Assembly: GCF_013004105.1 (NCBI RefSeq)
Contig: NZ_CP053085.1
Location: 1,860,001-1,924,000, forward strand
Length of the DNA: 64,000 bases
Origin: Gemmatimonas groenlandica
Lineage (GTDB): Bacteria > Gemmatimonadota > Gemmatimonadetes > Gemmatimonadales > Gemmatimonadaceae
Direction of reading: 5' to 3'
Shown piece by piece: positions 28,421 through 37,822 of the stretch (positions within the stretch are counted from its first letter, which is position 1; each line of letters starts with the position of its first letter). Position numbers and translations under genes: made by a program. Below the pieces are notes generated by a model, which was not told the origin of the DNA, made no database searches, and saw only the letters and a program-made list of their open reading frames with translations.

Positions 28421-31183
28421 ATGACTGCGCCCGATACGAATCCGCTGCCGACGACCTACGACGCCGCCGCCACTGAGTCCACCTGGTACGCCCGGTGGAC
28501 CGAGCACGGTGTGTTCACTGCCGATGCCGAACGCGCCGCCACGCGCGAGCCGTTCGTGATCGTCATCCCGCCGCCCAATGTGACGGCGGTGCTGCACATG
28601 GGGCATGGCCTCAACAACACCGTGCAGGACGTGCTCATTCGCTGGCGCCGCATGGCCGGCGATGAAGCGCTCTGGCTCCCCGGCACCGACCACGCGGGCA
28701 TCGCCACGCAGAACGTGGTGGAGAAGCAGCTCGCGGCGCAGGGACAGACGCGCTTTGACGTGGGCCGCGGGCCCTTCGTCGACAAAGTCGCCGAGTTCGT
28801 GGAACACACCGGCGGCGAGATCCTGAATCAGCTGAAGGCGATCGGATCGAGCGCCGACTGGTCGCGCACGGCCTACACGTTCTCCCCCGCCCTCTCGAAG
28901 TCGGTGCGTGAGGCGTTCGTGCGCCTGCACGAAGACGGCCTGGTGTACAAGGGCCATCGCGTGATCCACTGGTGCCCGCGCTGCGGCACCTCGCTGTCGG
29001 ATGAAGAGGCGGAGTTCACCGACACGACGGGCAAGCTGTATCACCTCAGGTACACGCTCGCCGACGACCCGACGCAATCGATTACCGTGGCGACCACGCG
29101 CCCGGAAACGATGCTCGGCGACGTGGCCGTGGCCGTCAATCCCGAGGACGAACGTTATCTCGCGATGATCGGCAAGGACGTCGTGCTGCCGATCAACGGC
29201 GTGCGCGTTCCGATCATCGCCGACAGCTACACCGACGCCGCGTTCGGCACCGGTGCCGTGAAGATCACGCCCGCGCACGATGCGAACGACTTCGAGGTGG
29301 GCAAGCGCCACGGACTGGCGATGCCGGTCATCATCGATGCCGAGGGCATCGTGCGTGAAGTCGACGACGCGGCCGGACGTGTGCCTGCCGCGTTGGCGGG
29401 GCTTGATCGCGCAGAGGCGCGCACGGCCATCGTGAAGATGCTAGAGGCCGAAGGCGCGTTGGTGAAGGTCGAGCCGCACGCGCATGCCGTGCGTCATTGC
29501 TACCGCTGCGACACGGTGGTGGAGCCGCGCCTGTCCGATCAGTGGTTCGTGCGCATGCGTCCGCTCGCCGACAAGGCGCTCGACGTGCTGCGCGGTGGCC
29601 AGCTGCGCATTCTGCCGGATCGCTGGGAAGCGGTGTACGTGAACTGGCTGGAAGGCATTCGCGATTGGAATATCTCGCGTCAGATCTGGTGGGGACATCG
29701 CGTGCCTGTGTGGTACTGCGACAATCCCACCTGCGCGCAGGAGCCGATCGTGTCACGCACCGATGTCACGGCGTGTCCGTCGTGCCACGGCACGGTGCGT
29801 CAGGACGAGGACGTGCTCGACACTTGGTTCTCGTCGTGGCTGTGGCCCTTCTCGACGCTCGGCTGGCCCGATGAAACGCCGGACCTCAAGGCGTTCTACC
29901 CGGGCGACGTGCTGGTGACGGCGCCGGAGATTCTGTTCTTCTGGGTGTCGCGGATGGTGATGTCGGGGTGCTGGTTCCTCGATCAGACGCCGTTCCACAC
30001 CGTGTATCTGCATGGTACGGTGCGCGACATGCAGCACAAGAAGATGTCGAAGTCGCTGGGCAACGGCATCGATCCGCTCGACGTGGTGAAGCTGTACGGC
30101 GCCGATGCGTTGCGGTGGACGATGACGGCCGGCCTCGGGCTCGGCGTCGACGTCATGCTCGATCCGAACGATCTCGAGAAGTCGTTCGCGCCAGGGCGCA
30201 ACTTCTGCACGAAGCTCTGGAACATCGGACGCTTCCTGCTCTCACGCGTGGGCACCGAGCCGCTGCAGTCGCTGTCGTCGATCGCGCCCGAGCGACTCAC
30301 TGCGGCCGACCAGTGGATCCTCGATCGTCTCGATCAGGCCATTCTCGACTGCGACGCCGCCCTGGGTCCGCCACGTCCGGCCAACGGACACACCTGGACG
30401 GAGGCTGAGCGCGGTCGCGGTCTGCGCTTGTCGGAGTACGCCGAGGCGGCGCGCCGATTCGTGTGGAACGAGCTGGCCGACTGGTATCTCGAGGCGCTCA
30501 AGCCGCGCCTGTACGCCACGGAGGGTGAGGATCGCGAAGTGGCGCGCACCGTGCTGGCGCATGCCTTCGACGGCGCCCTGCGGCTGCTTCAGCCGGTGGT
30601 GCCGTTCATTACCGAAGCGCTGTGGCAGCAGCTGCCGAACACGCCCGAAGGTGCGTTCCTCGCCCAGGCGGCGTGGCCGGTTTCGCGTCGGGCCGATGGC
30701 GCGGCCTCGGTCGGCGCTCAAGCGTTCGAGTACACCCGCGATGCGGTGCAGGCGATCCGCAGCGTGCGTTCGGAGTACAACGTGAATCCGGGCGCGTGGG
30801 TGGAGGCGATGCTGGTAGCTCCGGCAGGGATCGCGGAGCTGCTCGATGCGCAGCGCGACACGATTGGCTCGCTGGCGCGCGCGCGCGTGGCGATGGCATC
30901 GGAGAACCCCGGGGGCGCGTCGGCGCAGCTGTTGCTGCGTGACGGCGTGGAACTGGTCGTGCCGTTGGCCGGCATGGTGGATCTCGAGAAGGAGAAGCAG
31001 CGCTTGCAGGGAGAACTCACGCAACTCGAAACGCAGTTGAACGCGCTGGACGGTCGTCTGGCCAACGAGAAATTCGTGGCCAAGGCGCCGCCGGCGTTGG
31101 TGGAGGCGGAACGTGCCAAAGCCGAGGAGTGGCGGGCCCGCTGTGAGCTGATGCGCACCAAGCTCGGTACCTTCGGCGCGTGA
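28421..31183 (+). CDS. valS: valyl-tRNA synthetase
   Basis: ValS charges tRNA-Val and edits misactivated Thr. The 920-residue class I enzyme has the HIGH variant HMGH in PPPNVTAVLHMGHGL (about 50-64), zinc-binding cysteines (CPRCG and CPSCH type), the editing domain with TTRPETMLGD, and KMSKS in KKMSKSLGNG (about 540). The last 70 residues form the coiled-coil tRNA-binding arm (LEKEKQRLQGELTQLETQLNA). ATG 28421 follows the AT-rich TTATCTT by only a few bases, and no Shine-Dalgarno is seen. It begins a run of plus-strand genes to 35920. Confidence 0.97.
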   Translation: MTAPDTNPLPTTYDAAATESTWYARWTEHGVFTADAERAATREPFVIVIPPPNVTAVLHMGHGLNNTVQDVLIRWRRMAGDEALWLPGTDHAGIATQNVVEKQLAAQGQTRFDVGRGPFVDKVAEFVEHTGGEILNQLKAIGSSADWSRTAYTFSPALSKSVREAFVRLHEDGLVYKGHRVIHWCPRCGTSLSDEEAEFTDTTGKLYHLRYTLADDPTQSITVATTRPETMLGDVAVAVNPEDERYLAMIGKDVVLPINGVRVPIIADSYTDAAFGTGAVKITPAHDANDFEVGKRHGLAMPVIIDAEGIVREVDDAAGRVPAALAGLDRAEARTAIVKMLEAEGALVKVEPHAHAVRHCYRCDTVVEPRLSDQWFVRMRPLADKALDVLRGGQLRILPDRWEAVYVNWLEGIRDWNISRQIWWGHRVPVWYCDNPTCAQEPIVSRTDVTACPSCHGTVRQDEDVLDTWFSSWLWPFSTLGWPDETPDLKAFYPGDVLVTAPEILFFWVSRMVMSGCWFLDQTPFHTVYLHGTVRDMQHKKMSKSLGNGIDPLDVVKLYGADALRWTMTAGLGLGVDVMLDPNDLEKSFAPGRNFCTKLWNIGRFLLSRVGTEPLQSLSSIAPERLTAADQWILDRLDQAILDCDAALGPPRPANGHTWTEAERGRGLRLSEYAEAARRFVWNELADWYLEALKPRLYATEGEDREVARTVLAHAFDGALRLLQPVVPFITEALWQQLPNTPEGAFLAQAAWPVSRRADGAASVGAQAFEYTRDAVQAIRSVRSEYNVNPGAWVEAMLVAPAGIAELLDAQRDTIGSLARARVAMASENPGGASAQLLLRDGVELVVPLAGMVDLEKEKQRLQGELTQLETQLNALDGRLANEKFVAKAPPALVEAERAKAEEWRARCELMRTKLGTFGA

Positions 31184-32505
31184 AGACCGCGATGAAGGCC
31201 GTTGCGCTGCGGGCGGCCGCCCTGCTGCTGCTCACCGGTTGCGCCAATCAGACGGCGCCACCGGGGGGCCCTCCTGATTTGGCGCCGCCACTGGTACTGA
31301 AAGTGACGCCGCAGGACAACGCGGTCGGCGCCAAACCGAAGGCCGTCGTGCTGCAGTTCGATGAAGTGATCAGCGAAACGCCCAAAGGCGCGAAGGACAT
31401 CGCCGATCTGGTGTTCATCAGTCCCAAGAGCGGCGTGCCCAAGGTGGACTGGGGACGTTCGAAGATCGAGATTCGCCCATCGAACGGCTGGAAGCCGAAC
31501 ACCGTCTACTCGGTGGTGATCAAACGCGGCCTGCAGGACCTGCGCAGCAACGGCATCGACAGCACCATTCGATTGGTGTTCAGTACCGGCGGACCGATTC
31601 CGACCACGCGCATTACCGGCGTGGCCTTCGATTGGGCGGCCGGCAACGGACTCTCGGGTGCGTTGGTCGAAGCCATCGCGCCCGACAGCACCACGTATCA
31701 GGTAGTCGCCGATTCCACGGGCCGGTACGTACTGCAGTATCTGCCACCCGGCCCGTACCTGTTGCGCGCGTATGGTGATCGGAACACCAATCGCAGTCTC
31801 GATCCCATCGAAGTGTGGGACTCGGTGAGCGTGACGCTCACGCAGTCGGCCGACATCGAGTTCTATGGCTTCGCCCACGACACCGTCGGCTTGCGCGTGT
31901 CGGAAGTGACGCCGCTCGACAGTGCCGTGCTGAAGGTGGTGTTCGACAAACCGTATGCACCCGGGCGGCTGTTCGGCCCCGAGGATGTACTGATCAGGCG
32001 CAACGATTCAACGATCGTGCGCGTGAAAGCCGTGCAGACGATTCCCGAGCGCAATCTGGCCGACTCACTGCGCGCGAAAGTGCGCGCCGACTCGGTGGCG
32101 CGCGTGGCGGCGTTGCGCGATTCCACGCCGGCGTTGCGCGCCCGTACCGATTCCTTGGCACGCGTCAAGCGCGCCGATAGCCTGGCCGCCGTGGCACGCA
32201 CCGAGCGCGAGGCACGGGCCCGAGCGGCGGCGCGCCGAGGCCGCCCCGGTGCCCCGATCGACACGACGCCGCCGCCGAAGCTTCGTCGCCCGCTGCTGTA
32301 CAAGGAGATTTACGTGACGCTCGACACGGTGCTCGAGCCGCAGAAGCAGTTCCGGCTCACCGTGAGCAACCTGCGCAGCCTCTCCGGCACGGTCCGCTCA
32401 CCGGCGCGCACGTTCACCACGCCGCGCGCCCCGAAGCCCGACAGCACGAGCGACGCCGCGAAGCGCGACAGCACGAAACGCGACACCACAGCGGTCAAAC
32501 GGTGA
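31180..32505 (+). CDS. Ig-like (SbsA/Big_5) domain lipoprotein
   Basis: The 441-residue lipoprotein has lipobox LLLTGC within the first 25 residues. An N-terminal Big_5-type Ig-like domain follows (PLVLKVTPQDNAVGAKPKAVVL ... FDEVI). A carboxypeptidase-regulatory-like beta domain comes next (ITGVAFDWAAGNGLSGALVEA ... GRYVLQYLPPGPYLLRAY). A charged helical insert rich in DS.AR repeats spans about 290-360. GTG 31180 overlaps the valS stop as GTGA, with ATG 31192 as an alternative. The Bacteroidetes/Gemmatimonadota family is common but uncharacterised; an outer-surface structural role is inferred. Confidence 0.78.
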   Translation: MKTAMKAVALRAAALLLLTGCANQTAPPGGPPDLAPPLVLKVTPQDNAVGAKPKAVVLQFDEVISETPKGAKDIADLVFISPKSGVPKVDWGRSKIEIRPSNGWKPNTVYSVVIKRGLQDLRSNGIDSTIRLVFSTGGPIPTTRITGVAFDWAAGNGLSGALVEAIAPDSTTYQVVADSTGRYVLQYLPPGPYLLRAYGDRNTNRSLDPIEVWDSVSVTLTQSADIEFYGFAHDTVGLRVSEVTPLDSAVLKVVFDKPYAPGRLFGPEDVLIRRNDSTIVRVKAVQTIPERNLADSLRAKVRADSVARVAALRDSTPALRARTDSLARVKRADSLAAVARTEREARARAAARRGRPGAPIDTTPPPKLRRPLLYKEIYVTLDTVLEPQKQFRLTVSNLRSLSGTVRSPARTFTTPRAPKPDSTSDAAKRDSTKRDTTAVKR

Positions 32506-33122
32506 CCGCGTCGCCCAGTGAGCACGCACCGGTTCCCGCGCTGTTCATCGACCGCGACGGGACGCTGATCGCCGATGCGCACTACCTCGCCGATGCCAAT
32601 CGCGTGCAGCTGATTCCCGGCGCGGCGGCGGCCGTCGCCAAAGCGAATGCGGCACAGGTACCGGTGGTCGTCGTCACGAATCAGTCGGGCATCGCTCGCG
32701 GACTGATCACGACGTTTCAGTATGAGGCGGTCCGTGATCGAACGAATGCCTTGCTGAGCGCCGATGGCGCGGCGGTACTGGCCACCTACCACTGTCCGCA
32801 CTGGGGACATCCCAAGGAGCCGTGCGAGTGCCGCAAGCCGGGCCTCGGCATGTATCGCGAAGCGGCCGCAGCCTATGCGCTCGACCTGGCGCACAGTGCG
32901 TATATCGGCGACCGGTGGCGCGACGTACAGCCGGCGCTGGCCACCGGCGGCATCGGCATCCTGGTACCCGGCATCGAGACGCCCTCGGCCGATGTAGAAG
33001 AAGCGCGGTCGGCCCTCTCCGCCCGCATCTTCATGGCGGACAACATTCTGGAGGCGGTGTCGATTGCGTTGGCGATGATCGGCGCCCGGCCGCCCCTGCA
33101 GTCACCATCGGACGCGCAGTAG
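32502..33122 (+). CDS. gmhB: HAD-IIIA phosphatase, GmhB-like (heptose-bisphosphate phosphatase)
   Basis: GmhB removes the 7-phosphate from D-glycero-manno-heptose 1,7-bisphosphate for LPS-core or S-layer sugar synthesis. The 206-residue protein has HAD motif I FIDRDGTLI (about 15-23), VVTNQSGIARG (motif II, about 57), the GmhB zinc loop with CPHWGHPKEPCECRKP (about 87-102), and motif IV YIGDRWRD (about 125). The start is GTG 32502, overlapping the lipoprotein stop by four bases. Related histidinol-phosphate phosphatases share these motifs, so substrate is inferred. Confidence 0.85.
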   Translation: MTASPSEHAPVPALFIDRDGTLIADAHYLADANRVQLIPGAAAAVAKANAAQVPVVVVTNQSGIARGLITTFQYEAVRDRTNALLSADGAAVLATYHCPHWGHPKEPCECRKPGLGMYREAAAAYALDLAHSAYIGDRWRDVQPALATGGIGILVPGIETPSADVEEARSALSARIFMADNILEAVSIALAMIGARPPLQSPSDAQ

Positions 33123-33132
33123 TTTGGGCGCC

Positions 33133-33858
33133 ATGACATCACAAGCGCGTATCTCCGTGCTCGCGTCTGGCGGCGGATCCAACCTGCAGGCGCTCATCGA
33201 CCACTTTGCGGGTCCCGCCGCCAACGCGGGCGTGCTCACCTTCGTGGCCTCTGAACGCGAGTCGGCGGGTGCGCTTGATCGCGCCCGCTCCGCCAGGATT
33301 GCCACGGGCGTGGTCGACGAGCCGAACGATAGCGATGCCATCCTCTCGCTGCTCGATGCCGCCAAGACCGATGTGCTCGTGCTGGCGGGCTATCTGAAGT
33401 TGGTGCCCGCGGAAGTCGTGCGCGCCTTCCGCGGACGCATCCTGAACGTGCACCCGGCGCTCCTGCCCTCGTTCGGCGGGCCCGGCATGTACGGGATGCG
33501 CATTCACCAGGCCGTGCTCGATCACGGTGCCACGCTTACCGGTGTCACCGTGCACTTCGTCGATGAGCACTTCGATCGAGGACCGATCATCGCGCAGTGG
33601 CCGGTGCCGGTGCTTCCCGGCGACGACGCGACGGTGTTGGCGGCGCGTGTGCTGCGCACCGAGCATCGCCTGCTCCCCCTGTGCGTCGCGGCCGTAGCAT
33701 CGGGTGCGATCGTGCTCGGTGAAGACGGCCGCGTGCACGGACATCTCGACATCCCCGTGTCGGTGCATGCCCCTGAATGGCGTTTTGGGCTGGCCGAGGA
33801 CGCCGCCGGTCCGTCGCTGGCATTTGCGTCTGATGTGGCGCGACTTTTTCCGCGCTGA
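33133..33858 (+). CDS. purN: phosphoribosylglycinamide formyltransferase
   Basis: PurN transfers a formyl group from 10-formyl-tetrahydrofolate to GAR in purine synthesis. It has 241 residues: ISVLASGGGSNLQALID (about 7-23), the catalytic Asn and His in ILNVHPALLPSF (about 100-111), and Asp in GVTVHFVDEHFDRGPIIAQ (about 138-156). ATG 33133 is preferred over TTG 33124. The C-terminus runs about 40 residues beyond the catalytic domain (EWRFGLAEDAAGPS), as in many longer PurN proteins. It is followed by purH, the later step of the same pathway. Confidence 0.94.
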   Translation: MTSQARISVLASGGGSNLQALIDHFAGPAANAGVLTFVASERESAGALDRARSARIATGVVDEPNDSDAILSLLDAAKTDVLVLAGYLKLVPAEVVRAFRGRILNVHPALLPSFGGPGMYGMRIHQAVLDHGATLTGVTVHFVDEHFDRGPIIAQWPVPVLPGDDATVLAARVLRTEHRLLPLCVAAVASGAIVLGEDGRVHGHLDIPVSVHAPEWRFGLAEDAAGPSLAFASDVARLFPR

Positions 33859-33899
33859 ATTGCTTCCGCTGTTCTTCTCCCTCTTCTGATCCCGTCTCC

Positions 33900-35429
33900 A
33901 TGCGCGCGCTGCTTTCCGTTTCCGACAAGTCTGGTCTCGTGCCCTTCGCCACCGGTCTCGCCCAGAAGGGCTACGAACTGGTCTCCACCGGCGGCACGGC
34001 CAAGGTTTTGCGCGACGCCGGCCTCGCCGTGAAGGACGTCAGCGAGATCACGGGCTTTCCGGAAATGCTGGACGGGCGTGTGAAGACGCTGCACCCGGTG
34101 ATTCACGGCGGTTTGCTGGCGCGACGCGACGTGGCGGAGCACATGGAGGCGATCAAGGCACACGACATCGGCACCATCGACCTGGTCGTCGTGAACCTGT
34201 ATCCGTTTCGCGAAACGGCGGCCAAGCCGAAGGTGCACCCGGAAGAGGTGATCGAGAACATCGACATCGGTGGACCGTCGATGCTGCGCTCGGCCGCGAA
34301 GAACTTCGCGTCGGTGTGGGTGATCGTCGACCCGACCGACTATGCGCATGTGCTGGCGATCGTGCAGTCTGATGGTGACGACCTCGCGTTCCGCACGCTG
34401 TTGGCGGAGAAGGTGTATGCGCACACGAGCAGCTACGATTCGGCGATCGCGCAGTGGTTCGCGCAGCAGCGTAACGAGCCGTTCCCCGATCGCTTTCCCA
34501 TCGCCTTCGAGAAACAGCAGGCGTTGCGCTACGGCGAGAACCCGCAGCAGCGCGCGGCCTTCTACGTGGAGAAGCCGGGTGCCGGACTCGGTGCGTTAGT
34601 GCAGAAGGGCGGCAAGGAACTCTCGTTCAACAACCTGCTCGACCTTGAAGGTGCACTGCTCGCCATCGAGCCGTTCGCCGATCAGCCGGCATGCGCCATC
34701 ATCAAGCACACCACGCCCTGTGGCGTGGCAACCGGCATCGACGCCCTCTCGGCGTACAAGAAGGCGCTGGCGTGTGATCCCGTGTCGGCCTTCGGCAGTG
34801 TAATCGCGTTCACCGTGCCGGTCGATGTGGCGGCGGCGGAAGCGATCTCCAGCTTGTTCGTCGAGTGTATCGTGGCGCCGTCCTTCTCCGATGCGGCCGT
34901 CGAGATTCTCGGGCGCAAGAAGAACCTGCGGGTGCTCGAAGGCCGCGCGAACTGGCCGAAGGGCGGCATGGACTACAAGCGCGTGCGCGGCGGCCTGTTG
35001 GTGCAGGATCGCGCGCCGGCGCCGATGGCGCCGGCTACGTGGAACGTGGTGACCAAGCGTCAGCCGACCACGGACGAGATGGTGGACCTCCACTTCGCCT
35101 GGAAGTCGGTGGCGAGTGTGAAGTCGAATGCGATCGTGCTCGTGCACGACGGCGCCACGATCGGTATTGGTGCCGGCCAGATGTCGCGCGTGGACGCCAG
35201 CTTTCTTGCGGTGCACAAGGCGACGAGTGTGGGCCATGTCACCGAGGGGGCGGCCCTGGGCTCCGACGCCTTCTTCCCGTTTCGCGACGGGATCGATCAA
35301 GCGGCGGCGGCTGGTGTAAAGGCTATCGTGCAGCCCGGTGGATCCGTGCGCGACGCGGAAGTCATCGCGGCCGCCGATGAGCATGGCATCGCGATGGTGT
35401 TCACTGGCGAGCGCCTGTTCCGCCACTAG
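33900..35429 (+). CDS. purH: bifunctional AICAR formyltransferase / IMP cyclohydrolase
   Basis: PurH performs the last two steps to IMP. The N-terminal IMP cyclohydrolase (MGS-like) domain has [41 protein letters not shown] and [17 protein letters not shown]. The C-terminal formyltransferase has [13 protein letters not shown] (about 212), the Lys-His pair in [11 protein letters not shown] (about 270), and [12 protein letters not shown]. The 509-residue length is typical. It lies 41 bases after purN with a pyrimidine-rich spacer and no Shine-Dalgarno. Confidence 0.97.
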   Translation: MRALLSVSDKSGLVPFATGLAQKGYELVSTGGTAKVLRDAGLAVKDVSEITGFPEMLDGRVKTLHPVIHGGLLARRDVAEHMEAIKAHDIGTIDLVVVNLYPFRETAAKPKVHPEEVIENIDIGGPSMLRSAAKNFASVWVIVDPTDYAHVLAIVQSDGDDLAFRTLLAEKVYAHTSSYDSAIAQWFAQQRNEPFPDRFPIAFEKQQALRYGENPQQRAAFYVEKPGAGLGALVQKGGKELSFNNLLDLEGALLAIEPFADQPACAIIKHTTPCGVATGIDALSAYKKALACDPVSAFGSVIAFTVPVDVAAAEAISSLFVECIVAPSFSDAAVEILGRKKNLRVLEGRANWPKGGMDYKRVRGGLLVQDRAPAPMAPATWNVVTKRQPTTDEMVDLHFAWKSVASVKSNAIVLVHDGATIGIGAGQMSRVDASFLAVHKATSVGHVTEGAALGSDAFFPFRDGIDQAAAAGVKAIVQPGGSVRDAEVIAAADEHGIAMVFTGERLFRH

Positions 35430-35464
35430 GCGAACTGCTTTTCCCCTTGGTCGGAGAGTCCGTG

Positions 35465-35920
35465 ATGTCTCGACGTGTGACCGTGCTGTGTGCCGCCGCT
35501 TTCGGCGCGATCGTAGCTGCAACTGTTGGCGTGGCCCCACTCGCGGCGCAGAGCAAGTCGGCGAAGACAATCGCCGCGCCATCCCCCGTGCTGGTTGGTG
35601 GATGGAGCGGCACGGCCACGGTTCCACTGCCGGACAGCGTGATTGTGGTGCCGGTGCTCTACACCTTTACACAGAGCGGCACCACGATCTCCGGTCAGGC
35701 GATGGTGCCCGGTCAAGGTACGGGGCCGATCTCCAACGTCGTCGTGACCGGCAAGCAGGTGCGCTTTCGCGTGACGGCGCCCGAAGGAAAGCTGCTCGAA
35801 CACGACGGCACGTTCGGCGCTGACGGCAGCATCGAGGGCATGGTGAACATGGACAAGCAGCCCATCGCCAAGTTCAAGATCTCGCCGAGAAAGGACTCGA
35901 AGTCGACCCCGAAGAAGTAG
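35465..35920 (+). CDS. small exported hypothetical protein
   Basis: This 151-residue protein has a signal peptide (about 1-27, ending PLAAQS). A compact beta-rich domain follows (WSGTATVPLPDSVIVVPVLY and VLYTFTQSGTTISGQAMVPGQG and FRVTAPEGKLLEHDGTFG). It ends in a lysine/serine tail (SPRKDSKSTPKK). The repeated G.W.G...(F/V)..SG..(V/I)(S/T)G pattern resembles a small lipocalin-like or extracellular beta-barrel domain; function is unknown. ATG 35465 follows GGAGAG. Its last 47 bases overlap the convergent PqiA-like gene. Confidence 0.72.
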   Translation: MSRRVTVLCAAAFGAIVAATVGVAPLAAQSKSAKTIAAPSPVLVGGWSGTATVPLPDSVIVVPVLYTFTQSGTTISGQAMVPGQGTGPISNVVVTGKQVRFRVTAPEGKLLEHDGTFGADGSIEGMVNMDKQPIAKFKISPRKDSKSTPKK

Positions 35921-36419
35921 CGGCCACCGGCACGGGTGGCTCAATCTTGAGCGCCTGGAACGCCGCGTTCGACAGCAGGCAGTACGCGGCGAAGCAGTAG
36001 AAGCCGGTGCCGGCCACCGCCGAGAGATTGGCGGTGCCCTTCCCGACCAGCAGCGCGATGAGCATGCCGACGGCGAACACGTCGGCCATCGACCACTTGC
36101 TCATCGCCTGTACCACGCCGTACAGCCGATACGACGTCGCGCTGCCGCGCAGCGCGAAGATCGGGACCAACAGCGCCGCCTTGATCAGCGGCACCAGCAC
36201 GCTGAAGAGCACGATCAGGCCGGCTACGAAATTGTTGCCGGTGTTGTGCAGGCTCTGAATGGCGCTGATCACACTGCGCGTCTCGTTGGACAGTTCGCGC
36301 GTGTTGCCGAACAGCTCCATGGTGGCGCGAATGGTGAGCACCGGCTGCACGAGTCCCGGCCACAGCAGCACCAGCGACACGAGCGCCAGCGCGATCGCAA
36401 GTTTGTTTCGTGGAGTCAT
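35874..36419 (-). CDS. PqiA-family integral membrane protein
   Basis: This 181-residue protein has four hydrophobic segments, the last two linked by the family signature AMSKWSMADVFAVGML (about 105-120), which matches PqiA/YebS domains. Those proteins are thought to support MCE-type lipid transport, although no mce gene is nearby. The C-terminal 25 residues are a polar tail whose codons overlap the end of the convergent exported-protein gene by 47 bases. It lies 9 bases after the aminotransferase gene, so the two are probably cotranscribed. Confidence 0.8.
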   Translation of the reverse strand: MTPRNKLAIALALVSLVLLWPGLVQPVLTIRATMELFGNTRELSNETRSVISAIQSLHNTGNNFVAGLIVLFSVLVPLIKAALLVPIFALRGSATSYRLYGVVQAMSKWSMADVFAVGMLIALLVGKGTANLSAVAGTGFYCFAAYCLLSNAAFQALKIEPPVPVAATSSGSTSSPFSARS

Positions 36420-36428
36420 GAGAATGTG

Positions 36429-37691
36429 CTAGGCGGCGAGCTGGGTGATCGCACGAACGAACGCATCCAGTTCAGCGGTCGTCGTGAAGAGCTGCGGCGT
36501 GACACGCACGCCGGTCACACCGGCGGTGTCGATCGCCACGGTGAAGATCTTAAAGCGGTCCATCAGCGCGGTGGCGAGATCGCCCGGCTTCATGCCGTCG
36601 ATCCCTACGTTCGCAATGGCGCCCGTGCGCGCCGGATCACTCGGAGTGAACAGCCGCACGCGCGGCACACCACGTACCTTCGTCGTCCAGTACTGCTGCA
36701 GCCAGCGCAAGCGGGCTTCCTTGCGCTGAATGCCGATCTCCTCGTGAAAGGTGATCGCGTCTTCGATGGCGAGATCGGTGTGCACCGGATGCGTGCCGGT
36801 GTGATTGAGCTTGGCGATGCTGTTGGTGGGCTGTCCCTCGTCACCGTAGATCGGCCACAGCTTCTCGATGGCATCGCGACGCACATACAGCAGGCCGGCC
36901 CCGAGCGGCGTGCCAAGCCATTTGTGCAGACTGGCGCCGTAGAAGTCGCAGCCGAGGTCGGGCATGCGGAAGTCGAGTTGTGCGAAGGCATGGGCGCCGT
37001 CCACCATGACGGGCACGCCGCGCGCGTGCGCCATGTCGCAGATCTTCTTCACCGGCAGCACGTGGCCCGTGATATTGATCATGTGACAGACCATCAGCAG
37101 ACGGGTGCGGGGCGTGATGGCGTTGGCGTACACCTGCACGATCTCGTCATCGCTACGCGGGTCGAGCGGAACGGTGACCTTGCGATTCACGATGCCCCAT
37201 CGGCGGCCCATGAGCGCGAACTGATCGAGCATGGCACCGTAATCGTGCACCGCCATCACCGCTTCGTCGCCGGCCTTCCAGTCGAAACCCGAGATCACCG
37301 TGTCGAGGGACTCGGTCGTGTTACGGGTGATGATCAGCTCTTCGGGCGAACATCCGGCCAATGTCGCGAGGCGGGCCTGCACACGCGCCTTGTTGGTGCC
37401 CTGCACCGTGCGCATGTAGCGCGAGCTCTGGGCGTTCACGGCCCGCACATGGCCGATGAACCGCTCCAGGACCGGCTGCGACTGCATGGAGTAGTAGCCG
37501 TGCTCGAGGTGGATGTAGTCGGCGGGGACCAGATACTTGGCGCGGAGCACGTCCCAGAAATCGGCTCGGCTAGCCAGCTCATCTACTGGCAGGCGCGAAA
37601 AGGCTTTCAGTTGGGCCGGACTGAACAGAAGGCCCAGAGAGGCGCCTCCCAGCGCGCCGCCCACGGTACGGAGAAATTCGCGCTTGTCCAT
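36429..37691 (-). CDS. Tat-exported class V aminotransferase (isopenicillin N epimerase-like)
   Basis: This 420-residue PLP enzyme has an N-terminal Tat-like signal (KREFLRTVGGALGGASLGLLF), with one Arg of the pair replaced by Lys-Arg. The aminotransferase V fold shows TRNTTESLDTVISGFDW (about 120), DGAHAFAQLDF (about 230) and the PLP lysine in SLHKWLGTPLGAGLLYV (about 253). Exported PLP enzymes are uncommon, because the cofactor must be inserted before Tat transport. The substrate is unknown; desulfurase, epimerase and kynureninase activities occur in related families. It is divergent from the DUF2723 gene. Confidence 0.85.
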   Translation of the reverse strand: MDKREFLRTVGGALGGASLGLLFSPAQLKAFSRLPVDELASRADFWDVLRAKYLVPADYIHLEHGYYSMQSQPVLERFIGHVRAVNAQSSRYMRTVQGTNKARVQARLATLAGCSPEELIITRNTTESLDTVISGFDWKAGDEAVMAVHDYGAMLDQFALMGRRWGIVNRKVTVPLDPRSDDEIVQVYANAITPRTRLLMVCHMINITGHVLPVKKICDMAHARGVPVMVDGAHAFAQLDFRMPDLGCDFYGASLHKWLGTPLGAGLLYVRRDAIEKLWPIYGDEGQPTNSIAKLNHTGTHPVHTDLAIEDAITFHEEIGIQRKEARLRWLQQYWTTKVRGVPRVRLFTPSDPARTGAIANVGIDGMKPGDLATALMDRFKIFTVAIDTAGVTGVRVTPQLFTTTAELDAFVRAITQLAA

Positions 37692-37822
37692 GCGTCGGGG
37701 GAGATGAGGGGCCCGGACGCGGCGGGAAGCAGTTGTGCCCCCCGTCGCTGCCTGCGAACTTACCTGATTGTGTCAGCTCCGGCCGCCCCCGGTCCGGAGC
37801 CGCCTCACCTTCCGTCCAGTCC

